Of a stretch of 64,000 nucleotides of DNA, positions 10,154 to 21,691 are shown one piece after another. Numbering within the stretch: the stretch's first letter is position 1; each line of letters opens with the position of its first letter. The translations under genes were made by a program, and so were the position numbers. This DNA is from Semisulcospira habei (Eukaryota > Mollusca > Gastropoda > Semisulcospiridae): contig BTPG01000007.1 in assembly GCA_036245525.1 (NCBI GenBank), positions 125,966,640 to 126,030,639 on the forward strand, written 5' to 3'. The notes beneath the pieces were generated by a model, which was not told the origin of the DNA, did no database searches, and saw only the letters and a list, made by a program, of their open reading frames with translations.

Positions 10154-10400
10154 ATGATTAGGCCAATCGATAACTCTGCCCCCCCCCCCCCCCCCAGTCA
10201 AGTTAAATCAAAAGCCCATTTCGTTATCCATTCATTCAGTGCGTCCGCCTGTCGGTCCATCCACCCACCCACCAACCCACGCACCCATCCGTCCGTCCGT
10301 AAAACCATCCATCCATCCATCCATCCATCCATCCATCCGTTCCCCCGCCCATCCATGCACTCATCGGTCCGTCATGTCATCCGTCCGTAAGTCCGACCAT
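10154..10400. repeat. Poly(C) and CCAT/CCGT-type microsatellites
   Basis: A C run at about 10180-10195 and a degenerate (CCAT)n/(CCGT)n block at 10258-10400. No gene. Confidence 0.8.
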
Positions 10401-10472
10401 CCACGTCTCTTGTGATATTATCTGTGCGTAGTAGCTATTTCTTGCGAGAATTCTCGTTAAGTACACCTGTGT

Positions 10473-10538
10473 CTGAGCTGGTTTGTCATTTCGGACCTGA
10501 CTGCTGGCCAAAAGTCCAAAGTCCCACACGAAAGCACT
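10473..10538. mobile_element. Decayed family D palindrome
   Basis: GAGCTGGTTTGTCATTTCGG and AGTCCAAAGTCCCACACG are diverged inverted arms. Confidence 0.55.
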
Positions 10539-10797
10539 CACATTGTAAACGAATTCAATCTTCCTGAGAAAAACTGCACGCGGCGCACGAGAACACGGTA
10601 ATTAGGTTGTCTTGACGTTAGCTAATCCTTCTGACAATGCCCCATCGCACGCAACATTTTTGTTTCCTAATCGATTGAGAGAAATGAACATAAGTCATAG
10701 TCTTTTTTCTTCCCCCCCCCCCCCCACCCACACCACCCGTGAAGGGAGGGAGGGAGAGAGGCGAACACAATCCGCCTTCCGGAGGGTGTAACCAGTA

Positions 10798-10890
10798 GGC
10801 AAAAGGCCCTCCGGCCGACGTCAGCCGCAGTTGGCCCGCGCACGGCCGTGCGCGGGCCAACTGCGGTTGACGTCGACCCGTGGATCTTTA
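10798..10890. mobile_element. Family G palindrome
   Basis: Outer AAAAGGCCCTCCGGCC, inner GCAGTTGGCCCGCGCACG / CGTGCGCGGGCCAACTGC. The inner stem reads GCAGTTGG where the 9.9-kb copy has GCTGTTGG, changed on both arms. Confidence 0.85.
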
Positions 10891-10951
10891 ACTTACGAGG
10901 CACATACAAAACTCAGCCGGTAAACGCGATGATAAAAACTAGCTAAACTTT

Positions 10952-10969
10952 GAGAGAGAGAGAGAGAGA

Positions 10970-11006
<37 letters not shown>
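10952..11006. repeat. (AG)n microsatellite
   Basis: AG units with one interruption. Confidence 0.95.
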
Positions 11007-11007
<1 letters not shown>

Positions 11008-11167
11008 AATGAACCTTTATTTTCCAACGGTAGAAGTTATTGGTAACAGGACCAGTTTTCAAACTTGCCGTCTACTACATAAATGACATAGACATGTAAA
11101 CATACACATACCACACACTGACGCATGTATGCACTCGCTCACGCACGCACGCCCGCACATACGCACG

Positions 11168-11170
<3 letters not shown>

Positions 11171-11252
<82 letters not shown>
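11171..11252. repeat. (AG)n microsatellite
   Basis: About 40 AG units following a CGCACGCA-rich stretch. Confidence 0.95.
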
Positions 11253-11255
<3 letters not shown>

Positions 11256-11784
11256 TGGGGGTGGGTGGGTGTCGGATAAGTAGTTATTCAGGTGGGACAG
11301 GATGTGAGACATGTCGCTAAGCCTAGGTAAATCGTTACACAGTCGACTTCGCTTATAAAAAAAAGCTCGGACGTAACAAAAGAAGATTACGACAGCACTT
11401 TTTTTTTAGAGAGAGATCCCGACTACAATTTTCCCATATAAATTACTTCGCTTGCAACAAATTTTGTATATAACAACGAGAAAAAAAGGGTCTTATAGCG
11501 TTTATGTCATATCCAAAGTTTTCTCTATATTCTGCTGTGTGACACACATTCCCCATTATTTCACAAGTAGACACCTACACCTAAAACCTCCCACAGCAAC
11601 TTCCTATCCACCCACCTACCCACCCATCCATCCATCCACCCAATCCCTCCTACGCTCTTCCCATCTCGACCACTCCTAAAATACCTGATACGATACATCT
11701 GAGGGTCGCAGATCGACGAGAGACAAGATATATTACGAAGGACCTTGATGCTTGGGAAGAAGAGGCCATCGCATCACAAACCTT

Positions 11785-11850
11785 CCAAGAGGCATAGATT
11801 CTCATGAGCCCATGCAGTCGCAGGGGCTCGTGAGAATCTACGCCTCTTGC
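11785..11850. mobile_element. Family C palindrome, ATTCTC subtype
   Basis: CCAAGAGGCATAGATTCTC and GAGAATCTACGCCTCTTG. Both arms carry GATTCTC / GAGAATC instead of the commoner GATCCTC / GAGGATC. Confidence 0.85.
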
Positions 11851-11859
11851 TGGACCAAT

Positions 11860-12630
11860 TTACCTCCCAGACGAGACAGGCGGGATGGGGTTAGGCCAGC
11901 GACTGTGAAATGAACATGCATCTAGGATAATTCTGGAACAAGTTACGCTAACATATGACACAGCTGCACGCTATGCTCTTATGATGCCTTAAAAATACAG
12001 AATAATAACGCCGACATAGAAGGTGCTAGTCCCACACTGGTTCTCTCCCTCGATTCGCTGCGTTGCAGCACATCGGAGGGAGACAACCATTGTGGTGTTA
12101 GATCCTCTTCAGCCCGAGTAACAGTATGAGTAAATGGGACCCGCCTTTACACACAAGATACACAAACCTGTGTGTGCGCCTGCATAGGCAGATAGGCCAT
12201 GAAAATGTATTACTTTTATACACGGACTGATCTAAGTGATAGGCTGCACCCACAAGATGGCCATAACTGAAAGGTTAATAATATGGAATACCGGAAGCTT
12301 GAAAGAAAGCCTCATTAGTTTACTCCCCCTTCTTCCTTCTAAACTCCTTTTGGGAACTTGATCAAGGGAGACAACAAGGGCTGCAGGTAGACAGTCTCCC
12401 CGTGTGGGGTATTAACCAAAAGTGAATGTCTGCAGATTGCGTAGCGATACCGCAGTTCAAAGGATGTGCATTCTAATCTGGGCGCACGATCAATAAATTT
12501 TCCCTTGCAGCAACCGGATTTTTCTAAGCGGGGTGAAACACACAAACGCACGCATGCAAGCACCACACGCACACATGCACGCACGCACGCACACACTCGG
12601 TCGTCAAAAATGGTATCAAAATCCTAAAAT
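11860..12630. other. Interval with no recognised gene
   Basis: Mixed sequence with a short CACGCA-rich patch at 12540-12598. No palindrome or protein-like frame stands out. Confidence 0.4.
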
Positions 12631-12636
12631 CATCAG

Positions 12637-12858
12637 ATAAACCCATTCAGTGCCAACTGACGCAGACCGCGTTTCTGCAAATCTTCGTTAATTCAGTACT
12701 GACCAAAAATTTCTAGATGTCAGAAGGAACATGGATACCAAGTGGTGCCAGCAAGAGGCATCGATCCTCATGAGCCCCCGCAAATGCGGGGGCTCATGAG
12801 GATCTATACCTCTCGCAGTTGGATGGTGTTTACATTTTCTCGGCACTGAACTGGCTAA
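12637..12858. mobile_element. Family C element, near-complete
   Basis: Left end ATAAACCCATTCAGTGCC, right end GGCACTGAACTGGCTAA: inverted termini with both TTAA sites mutated by one base. The long arm contains ACGCAGACCGCG and GTTTCTGCAAATCTTCG. The hairpin lies at 12751-12816. Confidence 0.85.
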
Positions 12859-13226
12859 TCTAGGGGTATTTTGTTTCTAAAGCTTTTGAAAAAAAAGCGT
12901 CAGATAATAATCCCCTCTATATTAGACCCACCAAGTTTAGGATTTTGGAGGCCGAAACTTTTCTGACTGGAACACCAAACTCATTCTCAATTCACGCTCC
13001 AGTGATGCATACTCCAGAACTTGCGCTTCAAAGTGAAGTGCAGCTTGTGAGAACACATCGATATTTTGTCGGGAAAAAAATACCTGTGATCACTTTTCCG
13101 CATTACTTGATATTATTCATTCGCTTAAAGTCCCTGGAATGAATGAAAAAAAACAACAACAACCGAACAAGCGAACGAGAGAGTGAGGGGACCAACCAAT
13201 GAATGAAGGAACGTACTTACGGACGG

Positions 13227-13587
13227 TTGGTTATACATTGTTTAACGTCCGGACAGCAACAAGACTTTCTCAGCACGTGCCTGCACTGCTTGTGAAAAAA
13301 ACACAACTAAACAGAATATTGAATGTATGTCGCCAGCCGGTCTAAAACGTTAAATAAAACTAAGACCATTTAGCAACACACATCCAATATTAAGAGCAGC
13401 AGGCAGCGCAGACAGTAGGGAGAGTTTAAAAAAGGAAAATACAGGTGAATGGACCAAGGGTAGACAGAAACACATGCCCCATAATAGAGGGGAAAACCCC
13501 ACCTTCTTTGGGCTGACCAGGGTGACCCTGGGAACTAAAAAGTAGTTAACCCCACCCAAGACCCCCAGGGCAGACCCGGGTAGGGGG
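13227..13587 (+). mobile_element. Family Y retroposon, copy 1
   Basis: About 360 bp starting near TACATTGTTTAACGTCCGG, containing TGTATGTCGCCAGCCGG, and ending CAGGGCAGACCCGGG. Flanked by CTTACGGACGG at 13216-13226 and 13588-13598, an 11-bp target duplication. Variable-length duplications in this family (11, 14, 15 bp) fit retrotransposition rather than a DNA transposon. I cannot identify a tRNA, 7SL or 5S head. Confidence 0.8.
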
Positions 13588-13644
13588 CTTACGGACGGAC
13601 GGACGGACAGACAGACGAACGAATTAGTGAATTATTCAATTGAT

Positions 13645-13769
13645 CTGCCCCGTGAAGGCAAAAGACATTAAGTCCACTCTTATGAAAAGTGCACTTGTTA
13701 TTATAATTCAATGAAAATCTCGCTTTTGACAAAAATGGACTTGCATTCTTTTGCCTTCACAGGGGCAGC
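13645..13769. mobile_element. Family J palindrome, complete
   Basis: Outer arms CTGCCCCGTGAAGGCAAAAG and CTTTTGCCTTCACAGGGGCAG, inner AATGAAAATCTCGC. Inverted repeats run almost to the ends; no TTAA. Confidence 0.85.
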
Positions 13770-13863
13770 TATCATTCCCTCACCAAATACTACTCAATCA
13801 GTTTTTAAATTTTAACGCATGATCGACTTCAGGTCATAAAACGTATTCTCTGTCACATGTGAC

Positions 13864-14077
13864 TTAACCCATTCAGCCCTGACGCACTATAGCAGGAGAT
13901 GGATCGACCATAATAATTCAAGGGTAGTGCCAGATTAGCTTGGCGCCTGTCGGCGAAAAGCTAATCTGGCACTACCCTTGAATTATCATGGTCGATCCAT
14001 CTCCTGCAACAGGTGCATAAACGTTAGATGACGCCTCTAAAATTTGGGAAATACGTGCGTCGGGCTGAATAAGTTAA
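13864..14077. mobile_element. Family A element, complete reference copy
   Basis: TTAA (13864-13867) then CCCATTCAGCCCTGACGCAC. The right end is GTGCGTCGGGCTGAATAAG then TTAA (14074-14077). The stem spans about 13890-14008 and includes AGCAGGAGATGGATCGACCA and its inverse. A stretch between stem and right end (GTTAGATGACGCC, then AAAATTTGGG) has no left-side partner, as in other full A copies. The right TTAA is shared with the next element. Confidence 0.92.
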
Positions 14078-14292
14078 CCACTTCGATGTCAATTATCACG
14101 AACTCCCGTGTCTGAATCGACAGCACACTGACCGCCATTTCGCGTCAAGAACACAACGTTACTGGACCGAAAACAGGCGAAAAGAACATATACCTAACAA
14201 GAGACATAAAACCTCATGAGCCCCCGCGACTGCGGGGGCTCATGAGGGTTTATGGCTCTTGCATCTGAGTAGTGTTCGCCTTGTTCCAGCGG

Positions 14293-14296
<4 letters not shown>
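14074..14296. mobile_element. Family C element, CGACTGCG subtype
   Basis: TTAACCACTTCGATGTC at the left, CCAGCGGTTAA at the right. The hairpin (14198-14262) reads AAGAGACATAAAACCTC / GAGGGTTTATGGCTCTTG, with a perfect inner GAGCCCCCGC / GCGGGGGCTC stem. Both terminal TTAAs are shared with neighbours. Confidence 0.88.
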
Positions 14297-14822
<526 letters not shown>

Positions 14823-14844
14823 CTTACTAGCAGCCGGTACTAAA

Positions 14845-15053
14845 TTAACCCATTCAGCCCTAGCGCAATACAGCAGAAGATTGGTCGACCATGATAATTC
14901 AAGGGTAGCGCCAGATTAGCTTGGCGCCTGTCGGCTCCAATCTGGCACTGCCCTTGAATTATCATGGTCGATCCATCTCCTGCAACAGGTGCAGAGTCGT
15001 TAGAAGACGCCTCCAAAATTTGGGAGATACGTGCGTCGGGCTGAATGAGTTCA
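14845..15053. mobile_element. Family A element
   Basis: TTAA (14845-14848) then CCCATTCAGCCCTAGCGCA. The right end is GTGCGTCGGGCTGAATGAG with TTAA changed to TTCA. Stem and loop region: ATTAGCTTGGCGCCTGTC and CCAATCTGG. Confidence 0.88.
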
Positions 15054-15162
15054 TGTGCAAACCTATCAGGCGTGGGGACCTGCAATGGCTGTTCCGGTCT
15101 GTTCATGAGTCTGTTCCGGTTGACCGGCTCTACTGGCAGTTCACAGCGGGCTAAAAAATTAC

Positions 15163-15373
15163 TTAACACAATTGACCGCACGCTGTTATGTCCGAAATTT
15201 ATTGTGTGAGTTCAGCGCTGAAGGGCACCAGTCGTGCAAGGGACATGGATACAAAGAGAAAGTCAGCAAGAGGCACAGATCCGCATGAGCCCCCGCAAAT
15301 GCAGGGGCTCATGCTGATCTATGCCTCTTGCAGTCGGGTGCGGGTGGTTGAGTTCCGGCAGTGAAGTGGTTAA
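15163..15373. mobile_element. Family C element
   Basis: TTAA at 15163-15166 and GCAGTGAAGTGGTTAA ending 15373. The hairpin at 15266-15331 reads GCAAGAGGCACAGATCCGC / TGATCTATGCCTCTTGC. Confidence 0.8.
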
Positions 15374-15459
15374 AAAAACTGACATGGCACGCGAACGAAA
15401 ATCATTGTTCACAGCAGGAAAGAAGGACACGGCTGTATTGTATCACATCAGTTAAAATG

Positions 15460-15462
<3 letters not shown>

Positions 15463-15519
<57 letters not shown>

Positions 15520-15575
15520 CGCATGTACGTGTGTGTTTATGTATGTACGTACGTGCGTGCAGGAGGGCAAGCGTG

Positions 15576-15635
<60 letters not shown>

Positions 15636-15890
15636 GTGCATACGCGATTGTGTGCGTTTGCATGAGTGCGTGCGTGCATGTGTATGTGTGCTTGTGTGTG
15701 TGCGTGTCGCGCGTACGCGCGTTTGCCACAGTGCGTACGTGCTCGTATGTACGTGCATGCGCGCAAGGACGTGTTTGTGTTGTGTGTGTGTGGGGGGGGG
15801 GGGGGGGGGGGGGAGGGGCGAGGGAGGGGGTGCGTTTGTGTGCGTGTGCGTTTGTATCTGTGTGAGTGCGCCCGTGTATGTGCGTACCTA
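15463..15890. repeat. (GT)n blocks, G run and GT-rich spacer
   Basis: GT runs at 15463-15509 and 15577-15631, a G run of about 23 at 15791-15813, and GTGCGTGC-type spacer. Cys-Val and Thr-His frames of up to 191 residues here are artefacts. Confidence 0.95.
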
Positions 15891-15982
15891 ACGGTACGCC
15901 TATGTGACATAACACCGGCCTCTTGAGCTGAAAGTAGCACATCGGACACGTGCGTTTGGTCAAAATTTGCGCAGACCCTTCT

Positions 15983-16190
15983 AGACGGTCCGTGGCGCAG
16001 CGGTAAAAGCGCTTGCCACCAATGCAAGAGATGCGAGGTTCAATACCCGGTTACGGCGTCGGACTTTTCTCCTCTAGTAAGTGTCACCGTTAATTCGGGC
16101 GGACCGTCGGGGGTTCTTTCTCCGGGTACTCCGGCTCTTTCCTCCCTCACGACTTTGGTATTAATTTCAGTCCACTTAATCAAAATTAAA
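15983..16190 (+). mobile_element. tRNA-derived SINE, second family
   Basis: A tRNA-like head has A box GTGGCGCAGCGG and B box GAGGTTCAATACCC. The body contains GGGTTCTTTCTCCGGGTACT then CCGGCTCTTTCCTCCC, resembling a central domain shared by several invertebrate SINEs. The tail at about 16180-16210 is A/T-rich. I do not assign a superfamily. Confidence 0.8.
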
Positions 16191-16676
16191 AAATATATAA
16201 ATAAATGAAATTTAAATTTCCCAAAAATTCAGTAGCTCGCTTGAGCTTGCCCTTAGCACCTCGTGAATGTTCTGTGTTTATGTACAGTGTGTGAGGGAAT
16301 GCGCGTGATTCACGTGAGCGTGCTTGTTGGGTTCAGTTCGCGGCTATGTCCTGCGCTATGTATTATTATTATTATTATTATTAGTTAGTATTATTAGACG
16401 CCACGTCTTCGAAATCATCGCTTTTCATCTCTAACGCTCTCTCAACCCCCTCTCTCCTACCCAACTCCTCCCCACTTACCCCTCCCCCCCCCCTCTCCAC
16501 CCAGACCACTCAAAGATCTTAAAAAAGCTTGACATCGGATTGAGCAATTCCATTACAAGCAATCAGAGTTTACAGGGACAGTCACTTTTTGCCCAGCAGG
16601 CGACGTAATCAAACTGGAAGTCGCACAACAGCCTCACCTCCGCAGTCTGACGATATTAATGGTACCGTTCACTGCA

Positions 16677-16740
16677 GCAAGAGGCATAAATCCACATGAA
16701 TCCCTTCTATGCAGGGACATCTGAATTTATGCCTCCTGCA
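16677..16740. mobile_element. Family C palindrome
   Basis: GCAAGAGGCATAAATCC / GAATTTATGCCTCCTGC around CCCTTCTATGCAGGG. Confidence 0.75.
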
Positions 16741-16860
16741 GATGGATGGAATTTGGGTGACAACCCAAGAAGAGCCAATCCAATTTATTTCGTCTTGTAC
16801 GCTGCGGTTTTTCTTTACGTGATTTGCGAAAGGCGTGCGTTCGTCAATCTTACGACATCT

Positions 16861-16983
16861 CTGCACCGTGACGGCAAAAGATAGTAAGTCCATTTTTGTC
16901 AAAAAGCAAGGTTTTCATTGTGTTTCAATGAAACTATCGCTTTTCGAAAAAACGTAGTTATTTTTCTTTGGCTTCACAGGTCC
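16861..16983. mobile_element. Family J palindrome
   Basis: CCGTGACGGCAAAAGATAG and CTTTGGCTTCACAGG outer arms; inner AAGCAAGGTTTTCATTG / CAATGAAACTATCGCTTTT. Confidence 0.75.
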
Positions 16984-17166
16984 GGGTAGTTTTTATTATT
17001 AATTCTTACTGGATCTATTGCGTTGATCTCTGAAGTTATCTGATGGTCGATTCATCTCCCGTATTGGGCGTGAAATTGAACTAAATGATATAATATAATA
17101 TACTGACTGACTGTGTGAGTTGATCAATTATAGGTTATGATAGTCCCACTTGTTGAAAAATACACC

Positions 17167-17168
<2 letters not shown>

Positions 17169-17204
<36 letters not shown>

Positions 17205-17223
17205 AATAATAATAATAATAATG
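17169..17223. repeat. (ATG)n-(ATA)n microsatellite
   Basis: About 11 ATG units followed by about 6 AAT units. A frame of Met then Ile runs is an artefact. Confidence 0.95.
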
Positions 17224-17446
17224 AGAACTACAGCGGATCAAGCGCTTTCCAATCGAACGCTCGTGCAAATATTGAAAGAAATGTATTATTTTGACCTAAC
17301 TGTGATAAACGACGTTTCTTTGTGTTAATCATTCAGCCATCGTGGTCAATCCATCTCTCGCTGTAGGTACGTAACAACACAATAAAAACAATGGGTCTAA
17401 ATTACATTTCATAGCCATAGACGTGTGTTCATCCTTTCAGCAGAAT

Positions 17447-17652
17447 ACGGCAGAACCTCTTTCCAGCGACCACCTCTTCGGCCAAAAAGGTGGTCTCAAA
17501 CGTCAGGTCATTCCCCAAGACAAGTCTTGAAAGGTTAAAAGCGCCACCTGTCATTAAAGACCATCATTTAGGTGGCGACAGCCACCTAAATGATGGTCTT
17601 TAATGACAGATGACCTCTCGCATAGATGGCCGATCAAAACAGGTTCTGCCGT
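17447..17652. mobile_element. Family F element, complete
   Basis: Inverted ends ACGGCAGAACCT (17447) and AGGTTCTGCCGT (17652). The centre is a perfect palindrome, ATTTAGGTGGC / GCCACCTAAAT, flanked by CATTAAAGACCATC and its inverse. TA precedes CGGCAGAACCT on the left and TG follows on the right; other copies read TACAGCAGAACCT or AGGTTCTACTGTG, so a TA-targeting mariner/pogo origin is likely. Confidence 0.8.
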
Positions 17653-17772
17653 GTCTTCTGGGCAGACGAACGAACCGGCGTCTGGAGAGTCATTCTCGAA
17701 GCTTCGTGTATCAAAGCCGTTCGCAGACCCCAAGCGAAAATGGCATTTTTCCTGAAGTGCCTGGAGGGTGCG

Positions 17773-17848
17773 CCAAAGATCCTCGGGCCAACGTCGGGCA
17801 TTCGTGCGCGGGCCGGCTGCGGCCGACGTCGGCCCGGGGACCTTGTTC
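17773..17848. mobile_element. Family G palindrome, asymmetric
   Basis: Right arm GGCTGCGGCCGACGTCGGCC is complete; part of the left inner arm is deleted after CGGGCCAACGTCGG. Confidence 0.75.
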
Positions 17849-18027
17849 TTCTTTGTCGCAAGCAGGAGTGGGATAATCTCCGCCGCCGTAAGGAAGAAAA
17901 GCGGAGAGGCTGAACACACACGGACTGTGAACAGATGGCCGTGTCAGGAGGGAAAACCTTGCGACAGCGCCGGTGATGAAGCGACAAATATGCAGCCTCC
18001 GGGGCGAGAGGTGTGGTAGGCCCATTA

Positions 18028-18276
18028 TATAGGCTAAACAGATAGAGAGAGGGAACGACCAATATACATCCTAAATGGCTAGAGAGGTGGAACGACCAAT
18101 ATACAGCATACAGCGCCGGAGAGATGGAACGACCAATACACAGTCTAAAACATACAGCATACAGCGCTACTGAGAGAGATGGAACGATCAATACACAGCA
18201 TAAATGGATAGATAGGTCGAACGACCAATACACAGCCTAAACATCCGACCAGTATAAGCCTCCGGCACTAGAGATG

Positions 18277-18308
<32 letters not shown>

Positions 18309-19660
18309 ACTTTATTTGACAACGGTAAAAGTTTTGACAGAAAGAATCGCCAATTAATTAATGACATAAAAGGAGAAAAAACCCAAACCCCCAAATAAAT
18401 AAATAACAAATAAATATAGAAATAAATAAATAAATAAATAAATAGAGAGATGGAACGACCAAAATGCAGCTTTCAGCGCTGGACAGATGGATGGACCAAT
18501 ATAGTTACTGCCTCTAATAGCCGACCAATATTCAGACTCCGGCACTAGAGAGATGGAACGACCAATATACAGCCTCCGGCACTAGAGAGATGGAACGACC
18601 AATACACATCCTCCTGCACTAGAGATATGGAACGACCAATATACAGCCTCCGGCACTAGAGAGATGGAACGACCAATATACAGCCTCCGGCACTAGAGAC
18701 ATAGAACGACCAAAATACAACCTCCGTCACTAGAGAGATGGAACGACCAATATACGGTCTCCGGCACTAGAGAAATGGAATGACCAATACACAACCTCCA
18801 GCACTAGAGAGATGGAACGGCCAATATACAGCCTCCGGTACTAGGGAGATGGAACGACCAATATACAGTCTCCGGCACTAGAGACATGGAACGACCAATA
18901 TTCAGCCTAAACAGCCTAAACCAGTAAATAGCCTCCAGCACTAGAGAGGTGAAACGACCAATATACAGCCTCCAGCGCTAGAGATGGATCGACCAACATA
19001 CAGCATCCAGCGCCAGAGAGATGGAAGGAGCGCTAAGAGATTGATGGATCAATACACAGCCTCTAGCGCCAAAGATATGGAACGACCAACACACAGCCTA
19101 AACAGCTAGAGAGATGGAACAACCAATAATTATACAGCCTTCGGCGCTGGAGAGACGAACGACCAATTAGGCAGCCTCCACTCTTAACCCTTTTAGCTCC
19201 GGATCACTACAGCAGGAGATGGCTTGACCATGATAATTCAAGGGTAGTGCCAAATTAGCTTGGCGCCGGAAGGCGCCATGCTAATCTGGCACTACCCTTG
19301 AATTATCATGGTCAAGCCATCTCCTGCAACTGGTACATACTCGTTAGGCAACACCTCCAAAATTTGAAAAATGGGACCTTGGTGCTAAAAGGGTTAAGAG
19401 ATAAAATAACCAATAGGCAGCCTCCAGCTCTACAGAGATGGATCGACCAAATACAGCCTCAAGCGCTAGAGAGATGTATCGACCAATATACAGCCTTCAG
19501 CGATAGAGAGATGGACCGACCCATATACAATCTCTAGCGCTGGAGATGGATCGACCAATTGCAGCATGCAGCGCTAGAGACATGGGACGACCACTCTATA
19601 GCCTCCAGCGATAGTGAGATGGTTAGGCCAAGATTCGGGAAATGGATTGACACCGATAGC
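18028..19660. repeat. 37-bp minisatellite array
   Basis: Dozens of imperfect units containing GATGGAACGACCAATATAC and AGCCTCCGGCACTAGAGA. The middle part (about 18540-18900) is the most regular. A GAT/ATAA microsatellite (18273-18445) and an A element (19184-19397) interrupt it. No coding signal; one strand carries a string of serine-rich frames. Confidence 0.93.
19184..19397. mobile_element. Family A element inserted in the minisatellite
   Basis: TTAA 19184-19187 then CCCTTTTAGCTCCGGATC; right end GGTGCTAAAAGGG then TTAA 19394-19397. The minisatellite resumes exactly on both sides, so the TTAA is a target duplication. Stem arms (AGCAGGAGATGGCTTGACCA) differ from the 13.9-kb copy by paired changes. 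Confidence 0.93.
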
Positions 19661-19781
19661 GCCAGAGAGACAGATCGACCATAGAGGATGAGATCAATCG
19701 AATGCGTCAGCGCCAGACGCCAGGTGGATCGACACCGACATTAAATACGGGTAGACAACGACGTAAAAACAGACGAAATGA

Positions 19782-19890
19782 AGAGAAGAACCCAAAGGAG
19801 AAAGAAACACGCTTAGAAAAGACAGTTACAACACAGCTGTGTTGAAACTGTCTTTTCCAAGCGTGTCTTTTTCTCCGTTGGGCTCTTCTC
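19782..19890. mobile_element. Family L palindrome
   Basis: AGAAGAACCCAAAGGAGAAAG and CTCCGTTGGGCTCTTCTC outer arms; CAGTTACAACACAG / CTGTGTTGAAACTG at the centre. Right-hand sequence GGCATTTTACACGCTTGGC is shared with other L fragments, so the element probably extends to about 19930. Confidence 0.8.
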
Positions 19891-20363
19891 GGCATTTTAC
19901 ACGCTTGGCAGTCACCTTTTTTTCACTTCTGGATTGTAGACACAATGAAGATTCTGTTTTGATCTGCTTCCCACTAACGAAAAATCTTTACTCGCTTGGC
20001 AAGGCACAGAGCTAAAAAGGCACTACCCTGGATCTAGATGGGAACTGTCCTAGACATATCATGGTCAGTTTATTTTCTTTGACTTACATAGACCATTTAT
20101 AACGGGAGTCCTTCGGTCGTGGAGGTAAGAGGGGGCTGAGTGTGACACCTCAGATGGTTTGGGCATAAAGGAGGCTTGGGCTAACGTCCGACCCCCAGTG
20201 AGACTCCTCTGTTTGTCATTGACCCCTCTGCCACAGGCGGTCCATAGTGAATCAGAGCGCCCTGAAAGCTGTACCGACGAACTCCTATGATACTAGAGAG
20301 TAGTAGCGTACGAGTTCGACAGTAAATCGCTTGAGAGCGGCCAATGCCCACCGTCATTCACTT

Positions 20364-20583
20364 TTAACCCACAACGCCCTTGCATGCTACGACGGGCAGT
20401 GGATCGACCTCACCATGATAGTTCAAGGGTGGTGTCAGAATAGCTTGTCGCCTGTAGACGCTAAGCTGTTCTGACATCCGCCCTTGAACTATCATGGTCG
20501 ATCTGCCTCCAGGCCTGCGATGTAGATATCAAAGGATATCTTAAAGAAACTGATAATTTCATAGTCAGGATGTAATGAGTTAA
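20364..20583. mobile_element. Family A element, GTTC subtype
   Basis: TTAA 20364-20367 then CCCACAACGCCCTTGCATG; right end ATGTAATGAG then TTAA 20580-20583. The stem uses CATGATAGTTCAAGGG / CCCTTGAACTATCATG and GTGTCAGAATAGC / GCTGTTCTGACAT. Confidence 0.85.
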
Positions 20584-20787
20584 CAGGGAGTAAGGGCAGC
20601 TTTTTTAGTGGCTGGATGCCCTTTGGGGCTCATGAGCTTGATGAAGGGTTTGACAGCACGAGGTAAGGCCGTTCTCAAACTAGTCACCATCGTTCTCATG
20701 TGGTTAATTAATGTTTCTGCTGTGCAAGCCTCTTGCAAATATACCTCCCACACGCAATCTCCTACCAACATTTATCCTTTCTAAGCG

Positions 20788-20850
20788 TGTTTGTTTCTTT
20801 GCAGGGATTTTTGTTTAATTTTACACGCTTTGCAGTCACCATTTTGGTCT
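20788..20850. mobile_element. Family L arm fragment
   Basis: CTAAGCGTGTTTGTTTCTTTG, then TTTTACACGCTTTGCAGTCA: right-arm L sequence without a partner. Similar single arms occur at about 29797-29840. Confidence 0.5.
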
Positions 20851-20901
20851 GGATTTCGTACCATTATTGTGTCAATGAAATGGTGAGGGGTTGTTTGGTT
20901 G

Positions 20902-20978
20902 GTTGTACATTGCTTAACGTCCCGACAGCAAAAAGGCCTTCTCAGGGCGTGTCTGCGCTGCTTGTGAAACACACACAC

Positions 20979-21060
<82 letters not shown>

Positions 21061-21150
21061 GCGCGCGCACAAGCAAAAGAACAACAACAAACTAAGCGGA
21101 ATATTGAATTATGTCACCAGCCGATCTACTATGCTAAATTAATCTAAGAC
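20902..21150 (+). mobile_element. Family Y retroposon, 3'-shortened, with (CA)n-(CG)n
   Basis: GTTGTACATTGCTTAACGTC to GGCGTGTCTGCGCTGCTTGTG, then a CA run (20969-21046) and CG run (21046-21068) in place of the A-rich stretch, then GGAATATTGAATTATGTCACC. Similarity ends near 21150. Confidence 0.75.
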
Positions 21151-21496
21151 ATGCTAGGGACGCTGCACCTTCCTGCTAATTTATCGTAACCTAGTTTACA
21201 GAAAAGTGTAGAAAAATACTACAATCACAAAGTATGTACAGGGAAATGATTTGAGTGTGCCAGGTACGACCACTCTCAGGCACTGAAGGGATTCACTGGA
21301 AAATGCCTGTGGACGCCAACACAAAAATAATAACGGTAGTAATTATCCATGGACTAGAAAAATCCCCGCCTCAAGCCTCGTGCTTGCATGGTTGACGCAT
21401 GATGACAATGCTGGAAAATATTAGGGCTTAAAGAGTGCATGCACCTGTGTATGTATCTCCAGGCGCTTAAAAATAGCAAACGAGAAAATCTAGCCA

Positions 21497-21551
21497 ATCA
21501 CGCACACGTACACATAAAAACTAGCCAATCACGCACACGTATACATAAACA
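21497..21551. repeat. Short tandem duplication
   Basis: CTAGCCAATCACGCACACGT occurs twice, about 30 bases apart. Confidence 0.9.
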
Positions 21552-21624
21552 TTAATCTCGTGACGCAGATTGTGATTTAGCTCTTCACTAATTTAACGGC
21601 AAATTATGGATACATAGAGGTGTC

Positions 21625-21691
21625 AGGAAGAGACATAGATCCTCTTGAGCCCCCGCAACTGCGGGAGCTCATGAGGATCTAAGCCTCTTGC
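21625..21691. mobile_element. Family C palindrome
   Basis: GGAAGAGACATAGATCCTC / GAGGATCTAAGCCTCTTGC around GAGCCCCCGCAACTGCGGGAGCTC. Neighbouring GTTGACCTTTCTCGGCA is the usual C right flank. Confidence 0.82.

Noticed and set aside
13864..14077. Palindromes as rho-independent terminators
   Set aside because: There is no T tract or adjacent gene pattern, and identical hairpins occur throughout non-coding animal DNA.
15361..16027. Frames of up to 191 residues rich in Cys-Val or Thr-His
   Set aside because: Translations of (GT)n and (CA)n; no domain, start context or splice signal.
15985..16058. Possible tRNA gene
   Set aside because: The head is tRNA-like but runs into a conserved SINE body, and the acceptor arms do not close well.
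18354..18545. Hydrophobic minus-strand frame (possible membrane peptide)
   Set aside because: Produced by the ATAA microsatellite (Leu-Tyr-Ile-Phe pattern) and the minisatellite.
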